A stretch of 64,000 nt of DNA from NCBI GenBank assembly GCA_003452935.1, contig DMMY01000011.1, forward strand, positions 107,136-171,135, given 5' to 3'. Of the stretch, positions 28,551 to 36,905 are shown one piece after another. A program made the translations under genes and the position numbers. This stretch comes from Elusimicrobiota bacterium. GTDB taxonomy: Bacteria > Elusimicrobiota > Elusimicrobia > UBA1565 > UBA9628. Positions within the stretch are counted from its first letter, which is position 1; each line of letters opens with the position of its first letter. Under the pieces are notes generated by a model, which had not been told where the DNA came from, did not search any database, and was given only the letters and a program-made list of their open reading frames with translations.

Positions 28551-29467
28551 AGCCGCCACGGCGAGGCGAAACTCGGCGTCGCTGCGGCTTGGCCGTGATC
28601 GGCGGCAGCGGGCTCTACTGCATGCCGGACATCACCAACCCGGAAGAGGTGCGGATCAAGACCCCTTTCGGACCGACCTCGGCGCCCATCCTGCTGGGCT
28701 CCATCTCGTCGACGCCGTGCGCTTTCCTGGCCCGCCATGGCCGCGGGCACGTGCTGCTGCCCAGCGAGGTCAATAGTCGGGCCAACATATGGGCGCTTAA
28801 AAGCCTCGGCGTGGAACGCATCATCTCGATCTCGGCCGTGGGTTCCCTAAAAGAGGAGTTGGCGCCCAGGGACTTCGTATTCCCGGATCAGTTGGTGGAC
28901 GAGACCAAAGGACGATGCTCGACCTTTTTCGGGGCCGGACTGGTCGCGCACGTCGCCTTCGACCACCCCTTCTGCGCGCGGCAATCGCAGCTCCTCTACC
29001 GACACGCCCAAGGCTTGGGCCTGCGCTGCCATCAAGGCGGGACCCTGGTCTGCATGGAAGGGCCGGCTTTCTCGACGCGGGCCGAGTCCGAATACCACCG
29101 GCGCATGGGCTATGCCATCATCGGCATGACCGCGCTGCCCGAAGCCAAGCTGGCCCGGGAAGCGGAGATATGCTACTCATCGGTTTCCCTGGTCACGGAT
29201 TATGACTGCTGGAAAGACGGAGAGGAAGTCTCGAGTTCCCAAGTATTGGAAAACCTCTCGGTCAACGTGACCAACGCACAACGTCTCATCGCGCGCGCTC
29301 TCGCCGAACTTGCAGCCCTGCCCCGGGACTGCCGTTGCGCCGCGGCCCTGAGCGCCGCTATCTTCACCAATCCCGAGCATATCGACAGGCGGACCGCGCG
29401 CAGGCTGGGACCCATCGTGGCCAAGCGCCTCAAAATCCGACTCCAGGATGCCCATGAAAACGCCTAA
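28547..29467 (+). CDS. mtnP: S-methyl-5'-thioadenosine/purine nucleoside phosphorylase
   Basis: A 306-residue enzyme of the PNP/MTAP family: AVIGGSGLY near residue 17, ARHGRGH, EVNSRANIWALKSLGVERII, ISAVGSLKEE, MEGPAFSTRAESEYHR and GMTALPEAKLAREAEICY. It splits methylthioadenosine with phosphate in methionine salvage. The NMTALPE/GMTALPE position and EGPAFSTRAE favour MTAP over purine-specific PNP. Coupled to the receiver gene by an ATGA overlap and to cdd downstream. Confidence 0.9.
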   Translation: MKPPRRGETRRRCGLAVIGGSGLYCMPDITNPEEVRIKTPFGPTSAPILLGSISSTPCAFLARHGRGHVLLPSEVNSRANIWALKSLGVERIISISAVGSLKEELAPRDFVFPDQLVDETKGRCSTFFGAGLVAHVAFDHPFCARQSQLLYRHAQGLGLRCHQGGTLVCMEGPAFSTRAESEYHRRMGYAIIGMTALPEAKLAREAEICYSSVSLVTDYDCWKDGEEVSSSQVLENLSVNVTNAQRLIARALAELAALPRDCRCAAALSAAIFTNPEHIDRRTARRLGPIVAKRLKIRLQDAHENA

Positions 29468-29951
29468 AATCATAGCCCGACTCATCGAAACCGCCATTGC
29501 GGCCCAAAAAAACGCCTATTGTCCCTACTCCAGATACCCCGTGGGCGCGTCGGTCCTCACCGAATCTGGGCGCATCTTCGCGGGCGCCAACGTCGAGAAT
29601 GCCTCCTACGGCTTGAGCATTTGCGCGGAGCGCGTGGCCGTCTTTAACGCCGTGGCGCGCGGCCAACGCGCCCTGAAGGCCGCGTGCGTCGTGGCCAGCG
29701 CGGCCAAACCCTGCGGGGCCTGCCGCCAAGTGATGATCGAGTTCAGCGCCAAGGACACGGTCCTATACCTCGTGGACCTAAATCCCCGGACGGGAAGTAA
29801 GACCGTCACCAAGACCACCGTCTTGCGGATGCTGCCATCGGCCTTTGACCCTATCGCCTCGGGCTTGCTGCCGCCCAACCCTCATAACCTCTTGCGCGCC
29901 AAGCTGTTCCAAAGCCGCGCCGGCGCCCGGCGCGGACGGAGGCGAAGATGA
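29454..29951 (+). CDS. cdd: Cytidine deaminase
   Basis: A 165-residue zinc enzyme converting cytidine to uridine. Motifs are complete: YCPYSRYPVGAS, NVENASYGLSICAERVA (zinc Cys and catalytic Glu) and KPCGACRQVM (two zinc Cys). The C-terminal 35 residues exceed the usual 130-residue length and end in an Arg-rich tail (GARRGRRRR). ATG 29454 has AGGA 5 nt upstream; ATG 29448 is the alternative. It overlaps the next gene by 4 bp. Confidence 0.92.
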   Translation: MKTPKIIARLIETAIAAQKNAYCPYSRYPVGASVLTESGRIFAGANVENASYGLSICAERVAVFNAVARGQRALKAACVVASAAKPCGACRQVMIEFSAKDTVLYLVDLNPRTGSKTVTKTTVLRMLPSAFDPIASGLLPPNPHNLLRAKLFQSRAGARRGRRRR

Positions 29952-30337
29952 CGCCCGCGCGGATTGGCGCCGTTATGGCTTGGATAAGGACCACGGACCT
30001 AGTCGAGGTGCGCTATCACGACGGCGTTTCGGGATTTGAATTGGCGACCGCCGAGGCTGCCCCGGCGCCGCCCCAGACCGCCTTTGCCAGCCGCTATGTG
30101 CCTGTTTGCGCATCGAGCGTGGGGCTCTTCCAACCTCATGCGCCGGGCCACCCTCGGCTCGGCGTGGAGGGACGCGCCGTGCAGGCGGGAGACATCCTCG
30201 GAATGGTGGAAACCGGGATAGGAGAAGCCCATAAGGTGCTCGCCCCCTGCCCCGGCCGCATCGCCCGGGTCCTCATAGAGGATGGCAAAGCGGTCCAATA
30301 CGGACAACCTCTATTTTTCCTGGAAAGCGGCGGTTAA
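29948..30337 (+). CDS. Biotin-carrier-like (AccB-type) protein lacking the biotinyl-lysine motif
   Basis: A 129-residue protein whose C-terminal 75 residues align with AccB biotinyl domains: VCASSVGLFQP (as SPMVGTFY), GRAVQAGDILGMVE (as GQKVNVGDTLCIVE) and GRIARVLIEDGKAVQYGQPLFFLE. Where AccB has EAMKM with the biotinylated lysine, this protein reads ETGIGEAHKV, so the attachment motif is lost; the nearest lysine is about five residues late. It lies two genes before accC. It may be a non-biotinylated accessory subunit or a diverged carrier. No other accB is in the window. Confidence 0.8.
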   Translation: MTPARIGAVMAWIRTTDLVEVRYHDGVSGFELATAEAAPAPPQTAFASRYVPVCASSVGLFQPHAPGHPRLGVEGRAVQAGDILGMVETGIGEAHKVLAPCPGRIARVLIEDGKAVQYGQPLFFLESGG

Positions 30338-30339
30338 GA

Positions 30340-31629
30340 ATGGGGCGATCAGGTTACGCTGAAATCGTCTGTACAAAATGTCGGGAGAAGTCCACGGCCC
30401 CGGGCTACGCCTGTTCCAAGTGCCAAGGGCCTCTGGCCAAGGTCTGCGGCCATTGCGGCTTCAACAACTCCGTGGCGAAAAACTACTGCGATCGCTGCGG
30501 AACGCCCATGCACCTGGCGCCTGTAGGCCCGCCTCCGCCCCCCTGCCCGCCTGCCTCCGCGGAAGACCTTCCGCAGACTATGATCAAACGCACCGGACAA
30601 GCCCGCGGCGATGAATTCGCGATGCCGCCCGGCGGATTGGCCATACCGTCGGCACGGCGCATGGGTTCACGCGTCCCGGCCCCGGTGCCGGAAGGAATAA
30701 TCCTCACTCCTCCCCCAAGAACCGGCTCGACTTATAGCCGCCTGCGCAAGCAAGACACCTGGCAGAATTTGCTGGTAGGGATACCGATCCTGCTCTTGTT
30801 GGCCGGAGTTGGGGCCTTCTTGTACGACCATTACCGGCCGAGAAAGGCCCTGCCCCGCCTGGCCGCGCAATATCTAGATTCGCTCAGTCGCCAGGATATC
30901 TCCGGCGCCTACGCGCTTTTGTCGCGGGAATCCCGAGCCCACTGCACCCAGGAAGAATTCCAGGCCCTGCGCGACCGGACTCCCTGGACCTGGTCCGATA
31001 TCGAGATCACACGGCTGGAAGATGACGCCGCCGTGGTGAAGTACCGTCTCAATATAGCCGGCAAAGCGCCGAGCGACGATTTTCTCACCTTCCTGCGCGA
31101 AGGCGACGCTTGGGTCAGGCCTTTCAATTGGAATCTGCTGCAGCGGGCGGAACAAGCTTTCGCGCGAAACGATCCGGACATGGCCCTGCTGCTGGCCCAA
31201 GCCGCGGTGCGCATCAATCCGCGCGATCCCGTGGCCCGCGGCTATCTCTGCGAGGCCGTCTACTACAGAAGAGTCCCCGGCGCGACGCAAAAAGAGTGTT
31301 CCCTGGCACTGGAGCTTTCCCGCACCTACCCGTCCAAACTCTCGACCAAGAGCCTTTACCATCTTCATGCCATACTGGCCGACAACTACAAAAATCTCTT
31401 GCGGAAATACCCGGAAGCTCTTGAGCAATACGACGTCATGCTCGCCTTCCCCAACCTCTCGGCGGCGGACCAATGCGACATACTCCTGGCCCGCGGCGAC
31501 ACGCGCATCGCCATGGGCCAAAAAGAAGAAGCTCAAGAGGACATGAGGCAAGCGGCCAGACTCTGCTCCCGTCCCGCGGACCTCGATTTTATCCGGCGCA
31601 AGCAAGACCGGCTGCGGACCGCGCAATAA
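30340..31629 (+). CDS. Zinc-ribbon membrane protein with TPR-like C-terminus
   Basis: A 429-residue protein. Residues about 11-56 contain eight cysteines in four CxxC pairs (CTKC, CSKC, CGHC, CDRC), so two zinc ribbons. A Pro-rich linker leads to one membrane span at about 145-165 (LLVGIPILLLLAGVGAFLY). The outer part has a folded domain (residues 170-265) and TPR-like repeats (AFARNDPDMALLLAQAAVRINPRD). It lies between the biotin-carrier-like gene and accC with gaps of 2 bp, so it is co-transcribed. Function unknown. Confidence 0.75.
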   Translation: MGRSGYAEIVCTKCREKSTAPGYACSKCQGPLAKVCGHCGFNNSVAKNYCDRCGTPMHLAPVGPPPPPCPPASAEDLPQTMIKRTGQARGDEFAMPPGGLAIPSARRMGSRVPAPVPEGIILTPPPRTGSTYSRLRKQDTWQNLLVGIPILLLLAGVGAFLYDHYRPRKALPRLAAQYLDSLSRQDISGAYALLSRESRAHCTQEEFQALRDRTPWTWSDIEITRLEDDAAVVKYRLNIAGKAPSDDFLTFLREGDAWVRPFNWNLLQRAEQAFARNDPDMALLLAQAAVRINPRDPVARGYLCEAVYYRRVPGATQKECSLALELSRTYPSKLSTKSLYHLHAILADNYKNLLRKYPEALEQYDVMLAFPNLSAADQCDILLARGDTRIAMGQKEEAQEDMRQAARLCSRPADLDFIRRKQDRLRTAQ

Positions 31630-31631
31630 TC

Positions 31632-33005
31632 ATGTTCCACAAGATACTCATCGCCAACCGCAGCGAAATCGCCGTGCGCGTCATCCGCGCGGTTCGGGAA
31701 TTGGGAATACCCAGCGTAGCGGTCTACTCCGAAGCCGACCGCGAATCCCTGCACATTTCACTGGCCGATGAAGCCGTCTGCATCGGCCCCTCCCCATCCC
31801 CGCAAAGCTATCTCAACTGCGAGGCGCTCCTGGCCGCCGCCAAGATGACGGGCGCCGATGCCATCCATCCGGGCTATGGCTTCCTGGCCGAGAACGCGGA
31901 TTTCGCCCAGGCCTGCGCCGACCACGGCCTAACCTTCATCGGACCCAAGCCGGAAGCCATACGCAAGCTGGGACACAAAAGCGCGGCCAAGGCCCTGGCC
32001 CGCTCGGCGCAAGTTCCAGTGGTGCCGGGCAGCGCAGGGACTCTGACGAGCGGCTTCCTCCGTGAAGCCCAAGCCCTGGGTTTTCCGGTCATGGTCAAGG
32101 CCGCGGCGGGAGGCGGCGGCAAGGGCTTGCGCTTGGTGCGCGACCCCGCCCAGCTTGAAGCCCAGGTCAGCCTGGCCCAAAACGAGGCCCAAACAGCCTT
32201 CAAGGACGGCTCCGTCTATATCGAGAAATTCATAGACCGGCCCCGCCACGTGGAAATTCAGATCGCGGCGGACGCCGCGGGAAAAGTGGTCGCCTTCCCG
32301 GAGCGCGATTGCACCGTGCAGAGGCGCCATCAGAAACTCATCGAAGAGTCCCCCTCCCCCGCGGTGCCGGCGGCGACTAGGGAGCAGATGCAGGCCTCGG
32401 CCGTGCGTCTGGCCCGGGCCGCAGGCTACTCCAACGTCGGCACCGTCGAGTTCTTGCTCGCGCCGGACGGCCGCTTTTACTTCATCGAGGTCAACACCCG
32501 GCTGCAAGTGGAGCATCCGGTCACCGAATGCGTAACCGGCCTCGACCTGGTCGCAACCCAAATCCGTTTGGCCGCCGGAGAACCGCTCGGCTTCGGCCAG
32601 GATCGCGCCGGCGACATTCGCGGCCACGCCATAGAACATCGCATCAACGCCGAGGATCCGCGAAAAGGCTTCGCGCCCGGTCCAGGCCGCATCACGGCAT
32701 TAAGGCTGCCCGGCGGGCCCGGCGTGAGATTCGACACGCATATCTACTCAGGCTACACCGTGCCCATGTACTACGACAGTCTCCTGGGCAAGCTCATCGT
32801 CCACTCCGCCGACCGGCCGGCGGCGATCGTCCGGGCTCTGCGCGCGCTGAGCGAACTCCGGGTCGACGGCATCCCTACCACGGCCGAGTTTCACACTCGC
32901 GTGCTGGCGCATCCCAAGTTTCACAGCGGAGACTTCGATACGCATTTCATAGATACCATACAGGAGGCGGAAAAATGCCCAGCGGCCTCAAGCCCCGCAT
33001 ATTAG
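31632..33005 (+). CDS. accC: Biotin carboxylase (acetyl-CoA carboxylase subunit)
   Basis: A 457-residue ATP-grasp enzyme that carboxylates biotin on the carrier protein. It begins MFHKILIANRSEIAVRVIRA. The glycine-rich loop AAAGGGGKGLRLV and the EVNTRLQVEHPVTE motif are intact, with HRINAEDP and YYDSLLGKL at the end. The carrier-like gene upstream lacks its lysine, so the real partner may be elsewhere. The 3' end overlaps gmhA by 31 bp. Confidence 0.95.
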   Translation: MFHKILIANRSEIAVRVIRAVRELGIPSVAVYSEADRESLHISLADEAVCIGPSPSPQSYLNCEALLAAAKMTGADAIHPGYGFLAENADFAQACADHGLTFIGPKPEAIRKLGHKSAAKALARSAQVPVVPGSAGTLTSGFLREAQALGFPVMVKAAAGGGGKGLRLVRDPAQLEAQVSLAQNEAQTAFKDGSVYIEKFIDRPRHVEIQIAADAAGKVVAFPERDCTVQRRHQKLIEESPSPAVPAATREQMQASAVRLARAAGYSNVGTVEFLLAPDGRFYFIEVNTRLQVEHPVTECVTGLDLVATQIRLAAGEPLGFGQDRAGDIRGHAIEHRINAEDPRKGFAPGPGRITALRLPGGPGVRFDTHIYSGYTVPMYYDSLLGKLIVHSADRPAAIVRALRALSELRVDGIPTTAEFHTRVLAHPKFHSGDFDTHFIDTIQEAEKCPAASSPAY

Positions 33006-33571
33006 CCCAACTGCATGAGTCCAGCCGCGTCCTCGCGGCTATGGGGCGCCAGGCGCCCCGGATCGCGGCGGCGGCGGAGCTGTTGCTGTCCGCTTACCGC
33101 AAAGGCAACAAGGTCCTCGTGTTCGGCAACGGCGGCTCGGCCGCGGATGCGCAGCATCTCGCCGCGGAATTGGTCGGGCGCTTTGCGCGCAACCGGCCGG
33201 CTCTCTGCGCCCTGGCCTTGACCGTCAATACCTCGGATATCACCGCCATTGGCAACGATTTCGGCTTCGCCGAAATCTTTACCCGCCAGCTCGAGGCCCA
33301 TGCCCGCCGCAACGACGTGGCCGTGGCCATCTCCACCTCCGGCAACTCGCCCAATGTCCTGCAGGCCGTCCTCGCCGCCCGAAAGCTGGGAGTCGCCACC
33401 ATCGCCCTGACCGGCGGAGATGGGGGACGTTTGAAAGACGCCGCGGACGTCTGCATTCGAGTTCCGGCGCGCCGCGTGGCCCGCATCCAGGAAGCCCACG
33501 TCGCCGTCATCCACGTGTGGTGCGACATCGTTGAAGGGGCTCTCTTCCCCGACAGCCCTCGGGTGCACTGA
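32975..33571 (+). CDS. gmhA: Sedoheptulose-7-phosphate isomerase (SIS domain)
   Basis: A 198-residue SIS-domain isomerase making D-glycero-D-manno-heptose 7-phosphate, the first step of ADP-heptose synthesis for LPS inner core. FGNGGSAADAQHLAAELVGRF, AISTSGNSPNVLQAV and AHVAVIHVWCDIVE are the GmhA pattern. AGGAGG lies 7 nt before ATG 32975, inside the accC 3' end. DiaA is a related alternative, but the hldE domain next door favours GmhA. Confidence 0.92.
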   Translation: MPSGLKPRILAQLHESSRVLAAMGRQAPRIAAAAELLLSAYRKGNKVLVFGNGGSAADAQHLAAELVGRFARNRPALCALALTVNTSDITAIGNDFGFAEIFTRQLEAHARRNDVAVAISTSGNSPNVLQAVLAARKLGVATIALTGGDGGRLKDAADVCIRVPARRVARIQEAHVAVIHVWCDIVEGALFPDSPRVH

Positions 33572-33572
33572 C

Positions 33573-34052
33573 ATGGCGTCCTCTCGCGCCAAGATCAAGA
33601 ATTGGAAGAACCTGTCCACTTTGCGGCAACTTTGGGGATGGGAAGGCAAGAAAGTCGTGTTTACCAACGGGGTCTTCGACATCCTCCATGCCGGGCACCT
33701 GCAACTCCTCGAACATGCCCGCTCCCTGGGAGACGTCCTTATCGTGGGGGTCAATTCCGACTCCTCGGTCCGTCGCTTCTTGGGCAAGGGCCCCGGCCGC
33801 CCCATAAACAAATTGCGCGACCGCGCGGCTCTCCTGGCCGCCCTATGGTGCGTGGACGCCGTGGTGCCCTTCGACGAAGACACCCCGGAGCGGCTGCTGT
33901 CCCGCCTGCATCCCGACATACTCGTTAAAGGCGCCGACTATAGCCCGAACCAAATCGCGGGCAGCCAGCACGCCGGACGCGTGGTACGGGCCCGCTTAAA
34001 GGCCGGATATTCCACGACCAGACTCATCCGCCGCCTCCAAGGTCAAACATGA
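33573..34052 (+). CDS. hldE: Heptose-1-phosphate adenylyltransferase (HldE C-terminal type)
   Basis: A 159-residue nucleotidyltransferase of the RfaE/HldE family. It has FTNGVFDILHAGHLQLLEHAR with the HxGH signature, GVNSDSSVRRFLGKGPGRPIN and ILVKGADY. Only the adenylyltransferase domain is present, as in RfaE2/HldC-type proteins; the kinase domain must be a separate gene outside the window. It follows gmhA directly, so the pair forms an ADP-heptose module. Confidence 0.92.
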   Translation: MASSRAKIKNWKNLSTLRQLWGWEGKKVVFTNGVFDILHAGHLQLLEHARSLGDVLIVGVNSDSSVRRFLGKGPGRPINKLRDRAALLAALWCVDAVVPFDEDTPERLLSRLHPDILVKGADYSPNQIAGSQHAGRVVRARLKAGYSTTRLIRRLQGQT

Positions 34053-34076
34053 TCCGCTATGTGACCGATATGACAG

Positions 34077-34105
34077 TTGCAAATATCCGCGATTATCGCT
34101 AGACT
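34077..34105 (+). promoter_or_regulatory. Promoter of FecR-domain gene
   Basis: TTGCAA (34077-34082) and TAGACT (34100-34105) are 17 bp apart. The start would be near 34112, giving a leader of about 26 nt with the ribosome site GGAGGG at 34128-34133. Confidence 0.65.
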
Positions 34106-34137
34106 ATGCCTGTTATCTTTCAACTTTGGAGGGCCTG

Positions 34138-34947
34138 ATGAAATTGTTCTTGTACAGCATTATTTTGTCGGTGGTCTTGCCTGTTACAAACGCGGCACAG
34201 CCAGCCGCGGCTCCGGCGCCCGGCGCCATGATCGCCTATATGGGCGGGCTCACCGGATCGGTTCAGGTTCAGCTCGGAGGCTCGGATATCTGGAGCTTGG
34301 CGAAACTGGGGCAACAGCTTCCCCGCGGCACGCAGATCAAGACCGAGGACAGGTCTTCCTGCATCGTGGTCTTTTCCGACCAATCCAAGGTTCGGCTGGG
34401 AGCTAGGGCTGCCTTTAAGCTCGAAGAGGTATCTCCCTCCAAGGTCTCGGTCTTTATCGGGTTGGGCAAGTTGGAGGTCTGGGTCAAGAAACTGGCGACC
34501 CGCAGCTTCCAGGCCCGCAACCCGGTCTCCGTGGCCTCGGTCCGGGGAACGATTTTCGCCATGGACGTGCTCAGCCCCACGAGCGTCACGGTGGACTGTT
34601 TCGAAGGGTCCGTCGCGGTCCAGGACAATTTCGGCAACACATCATCAGTCGCGCAAGGGCAGCGCGTCGAAGCCAATGCGACGACCGGCGCATCCGCCCC
34701 GGCTCCGGTGCCGGTCAACGTAGCCAGGCCCGTGGAGCCTACGGTCACGGTCCCGCCGCCGGGAGTGATCGCGCCGCCGCCGCCCCCTGCCGCGGCAAAA
34801 CCCCCGGTGCCGCAGCAAACACAGGCCGCTCCGCCGCCGGATGAAGTGCCTGCGGAAACGGAAACGACGGCTCCCTCTCAGGATCAGCCGCCACCGCCCA
34901 ACCCTCAGCAGGAAACCACCACTCCGGTCAGCCCGTCCGCGCCCTGA
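34138..34947 (+). CDS. FecR-domain secreted protein with Pro-rich tail
   Basis: A 269-residue protein: signal peptide (KLFLYSIILSVVLPVTNAA), then a FecR domain (about 30-170) with LGQQLPRGTQIKTEDRSSC, FSDQSKVRLGARAAFKLEE, and NPVSVASVRGTIFAMDV, and a Pro/Ala/Thr/Gln-rich tail of about 85 residues. There is no anti-sigma N-terminal domain, sigma factor or TonB receptor nearby, so it is probably a structural or envelope FecR-type protein rather than an iron-signal regulator. Monocistronic, with its own promoter and terminator. Confidence 0.85.
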   Translation: MKLFLYSIILSVVLPVTNAAQPAAAPAPGAMIAYMGGLTGSVQVQLGGSDIWSLAKLGQQLPRGTQIKTEDRSSCIVVFSDQSKVRLGARAAFKLEEVSPSKVSVFIGLGKLEVWVKKLATRSFQARNPVSVASVRGTIFAMDVLSPTSVTVDCFEGSVAVQDNFGNTSSVAQGQRVEANATTGASAPAPVPVNVARPVEPTVTVPPPGVIAPPPPPAAAKPPVPQQTQAAPPPDEVPAETETTAPSQDQPPPPNPQQETTTPVSPSAP

Positions 34948-34966
34948 GGCTGAGATAGATCAAGAC

Positions 34967-35006
34967 AAACCGGGGCGCCCCTTGCGGGGCGCCCCGGTTT
35001 ATTTTT
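34967..35006 (+). terminator. Rho-independent terminator after FecR-domain gene
   Basis: AAACCGGGGCGCCCC (34967-34981), loop TTGC, GGGGCGCCCCGGTTT (34986-35000), then ATTTTT. A perfect 15-bp stem with a T-tract on the plus strand. It lies between two converging genes; the minus-strand side has only a short T-rich stretch, so it may also help end gatB transcripts. Confidence 0.9.
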
Positions 35007-35037
35007 CCCGGCGCCAGTCCAGCCGGCCCGCGCCGGC

Positions 35038-36498
35038 TCAGGACGAAGACGAAATAGATTCCATGATGAGGCGGTTGACCACGGAGGGGTTGGCCTTCCC
35101 CCGGGAAAGCTTCATGACCGCGCCCACGATGGCGCCCAGGGCTCGCTCCTCGCCGGACCGATAGTCCGCCACGGCCCGGGGATTGGCGGCCAAAGCCTCC
35201 TGGACCCAGACGCGCACCCGCGCCTCGTCGGAAACCTGGGCCAAGCCCAAGCGCTCCACCACCTCAGCCGTCGAGCCGCCGCTTTCCCACAAAGCGCAAA
35301 AAGCCGCCTTCGCGCCCTTGCTGGAAAGCTTTCCCTGGACCACCAGCGCGGACAAGGCCCCGAGCTCTTTGGGCGCGAGCCTGATGTCCGCAGCACGGAG
35401 ATCCTCCGCGTTGAGGCGGGCCAGGAGCTCGGTCGCGATGAGGTTGGCCGCGGCCTTGGCCGCGGACCGGTCCTGTCCGCGCGCCGCGGCTTCGAAATAA
35501 TCCGCCAGGGCCCGTTGCGCGGTCAGTATCCCGGCATCATAGGCGGAAAGCTCGTAATCGGACATAAAGCGCGCGCGGCGGGCGGCGGGCAACTCGGGCA
35601 GACAAGCCCGGAGCTCTTCGACCCGGCGCCCGGCCGCCGCCAAGGGCAACAGGTCCGGATCGGGGAAATAGCGATAATCGTGAGCTTCTTCCTTGGAGCG
35701 CATGGCCACGGTCTCGCCCCGGCGGGCGTCCCAAAGCCGCGTCTCTTGGACCACGAATTCTCCGGCGTCGAGCAGGCCGGCCTGCCGGAGCGACTCGTGC
35801 TCCAATGCTTCCTTGACGGCGCGCACGGAGTTGAGATTCTTGATCTCGGCCCGAGTCCCCAGCTCCTGGGAGCCGGAGCGACGCAAAGAAACGTTGGCAT
35901 CGCAGCGCAGCTCGCCTTTTTCCATGTCGCAGCGCGACACGCCCGCATACTGGAGGATCTCCTTGAGCGCCGTCAAATACGCCGCCGCCTCGTCCGCTCC
36001 CCGGATGTCGGCTTCGCTGACGATCTCGATCAAGGGCACGCCGCCGCGGTTGAAATCCACCAATGAGTGATCCAGCTCCCGGGAGCCGATCGCGTGCAGG
36101 AGCTTGCCCGCGTCCTCCTCCAGATGGATGCGGCGAATGCGAACGCGCTTCTCGCCCGTCTGGGTCCTGATGTCAAGCCAGCCGCCGTCGCAGAAGGGCC
36201 GCTCATACTGCGATATCTGGTAAGCCTTGGGCAAGTCCGGATAAAAGTAATTCTTGCGGGCGAAAGTCGAAAACGGGGCCAGACGTCCGCCCAAGGCCAG
36301 GGCGGCCTGAAATGCCAAATCCACCGCCGCCTCGTTGAGGACCGGCAAGGTCCCGGGCTGTCCCGTGCACACGGGGCAAATCCGCGAATTGGGGGGCTCG
36401 CCAAAACCGCCGGTCGGGCAGGCGCAGAAAAGCTTGGTTTTCGTCGCCAACTGCACGTGGACCTCGAGGCCCACGACCATCTCATAGGCGCTGGTCAT
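35038..36498 (-). CDS. gatB: Asp-tRNA(Asn)/Glu-tRNA(Gln) amidotransferase subunit B
   Basis: The tRNA-binding and kinase subunit of GatCAB, 486 residues. It has VGLEVHVQLATKTKLFC, the zinc cysteines (CACP and CPVCTGQPG), NRGGVPLIEIVSEAD, AMRSKEEAHDYRYFPDPDL and the YqeY-like tail. ATG 36498 overlaps the NUDIX stop (ATGA). It is the last gene of the pcrA-gatC-TPR-gatA-NUDIX-gatB run. A 31-residue upstream extension is rejected. Confidence 0.95.
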   Translation of the reverse strand: MTSAYEMVVGLEVHVQLATKTKLFCACPTGGFGEPPNSRICPVCTGQPGTLPVLNEAAVDLAFQAALALGGRLAPFSTFARKNYFYPDLPKAYQISQYERPFCDGGWLDIRTQTGEKRVRIRRIHLEEDAGKLLHAIGSRELDHSLVDFNRGGVPLIEIVSEADIRGADEAAAYLTALKEILQYAGVSRCDMEKGELRCDANVSLRRSGSQELGTRAEIKNLNSVRAVKEALEHESLRQAGLLDAGEFVVQETRLWDARRGETVAMRSKEEAHDYRYFPDPDLLPLAAAGRRVEELRACLPELPAARRARFMSDYELSAYDAGILTAQRALADYFEAAARGQDRSAAKAAANLIATELLARLNAEDLRAADIRLAPKELGALSALVVQGKLSSKGAKAAFCALWESGGSTAEVVERLGLAQVSDEARVRVWVQEALAANPRAVADYRSGEERALGAIVGAVMKLSRGKANPSVVNRLIMESISSSS

Positions 36499-36905
36499 GG
36501 AGCGTTCTTCTTGAAAAAAGCCCGCACGAGCTTGATGTCGCTGGGATAGCTCAGCCAGCGCGACACATCCCGAAAAGACACCCAACGGCAAGCCATGACC
36601 TCATGGGCATCACGTCCGCCCACCTTCTTAAGCGGCGCCATCGCATACCACTTGACTTGTTTGGAAACCTCCCGGCCCTCGCGCCGGAAGCGGTAGCGCA
36701 CGGCCGGCAAGGAATTGGTGATGCGGCAAGCCCACCCCGTCTCCTCCTCAACCTCGCGCAATGCCGCCTGCCGGCAGCCCTCCCCCGCCTCTATGTGCCC
36801 TTTTGGGAAAGTCCAAACGATCTCGCCCTGGAGGTTCTTCACGCGGATAAGGAGCAGCTTGCCGTCCCTAACCACCAAGCCGCCGGAAGAGACCTCCTTA
36901 AGCAT
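36495..36905 (-). CDS. NUDIX hydrolase
   Basis: A 136-residue NUDIX pyrophosphohydrolase. The full box is present: GHIEAGEGCRQAALREVEEE followed by TGW (Gx5Ex7REUxEExGU). The substrate cannot be told; MutT, Ap4A hydrolase and others share the box. ATG 36905 lies inside the gatA 3' end (8-bp overlap) and its stop overlaps gatB, so it is embedded between two amidotransferase subunits. Confidence 0.93.
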   Translation of the reverse strand: MLKEVSSGGLVVRDGKLLLIRVKNLQGEIVWTFPKGHIEAGEGCRQAALREVEEETGWACRITNSLPAVRYRFRREGREVSKQVKWYAMAPLKKVGGRDAHEVMACRWVSFRDVSRWLSYPSDIKLVRAFFKKNAP

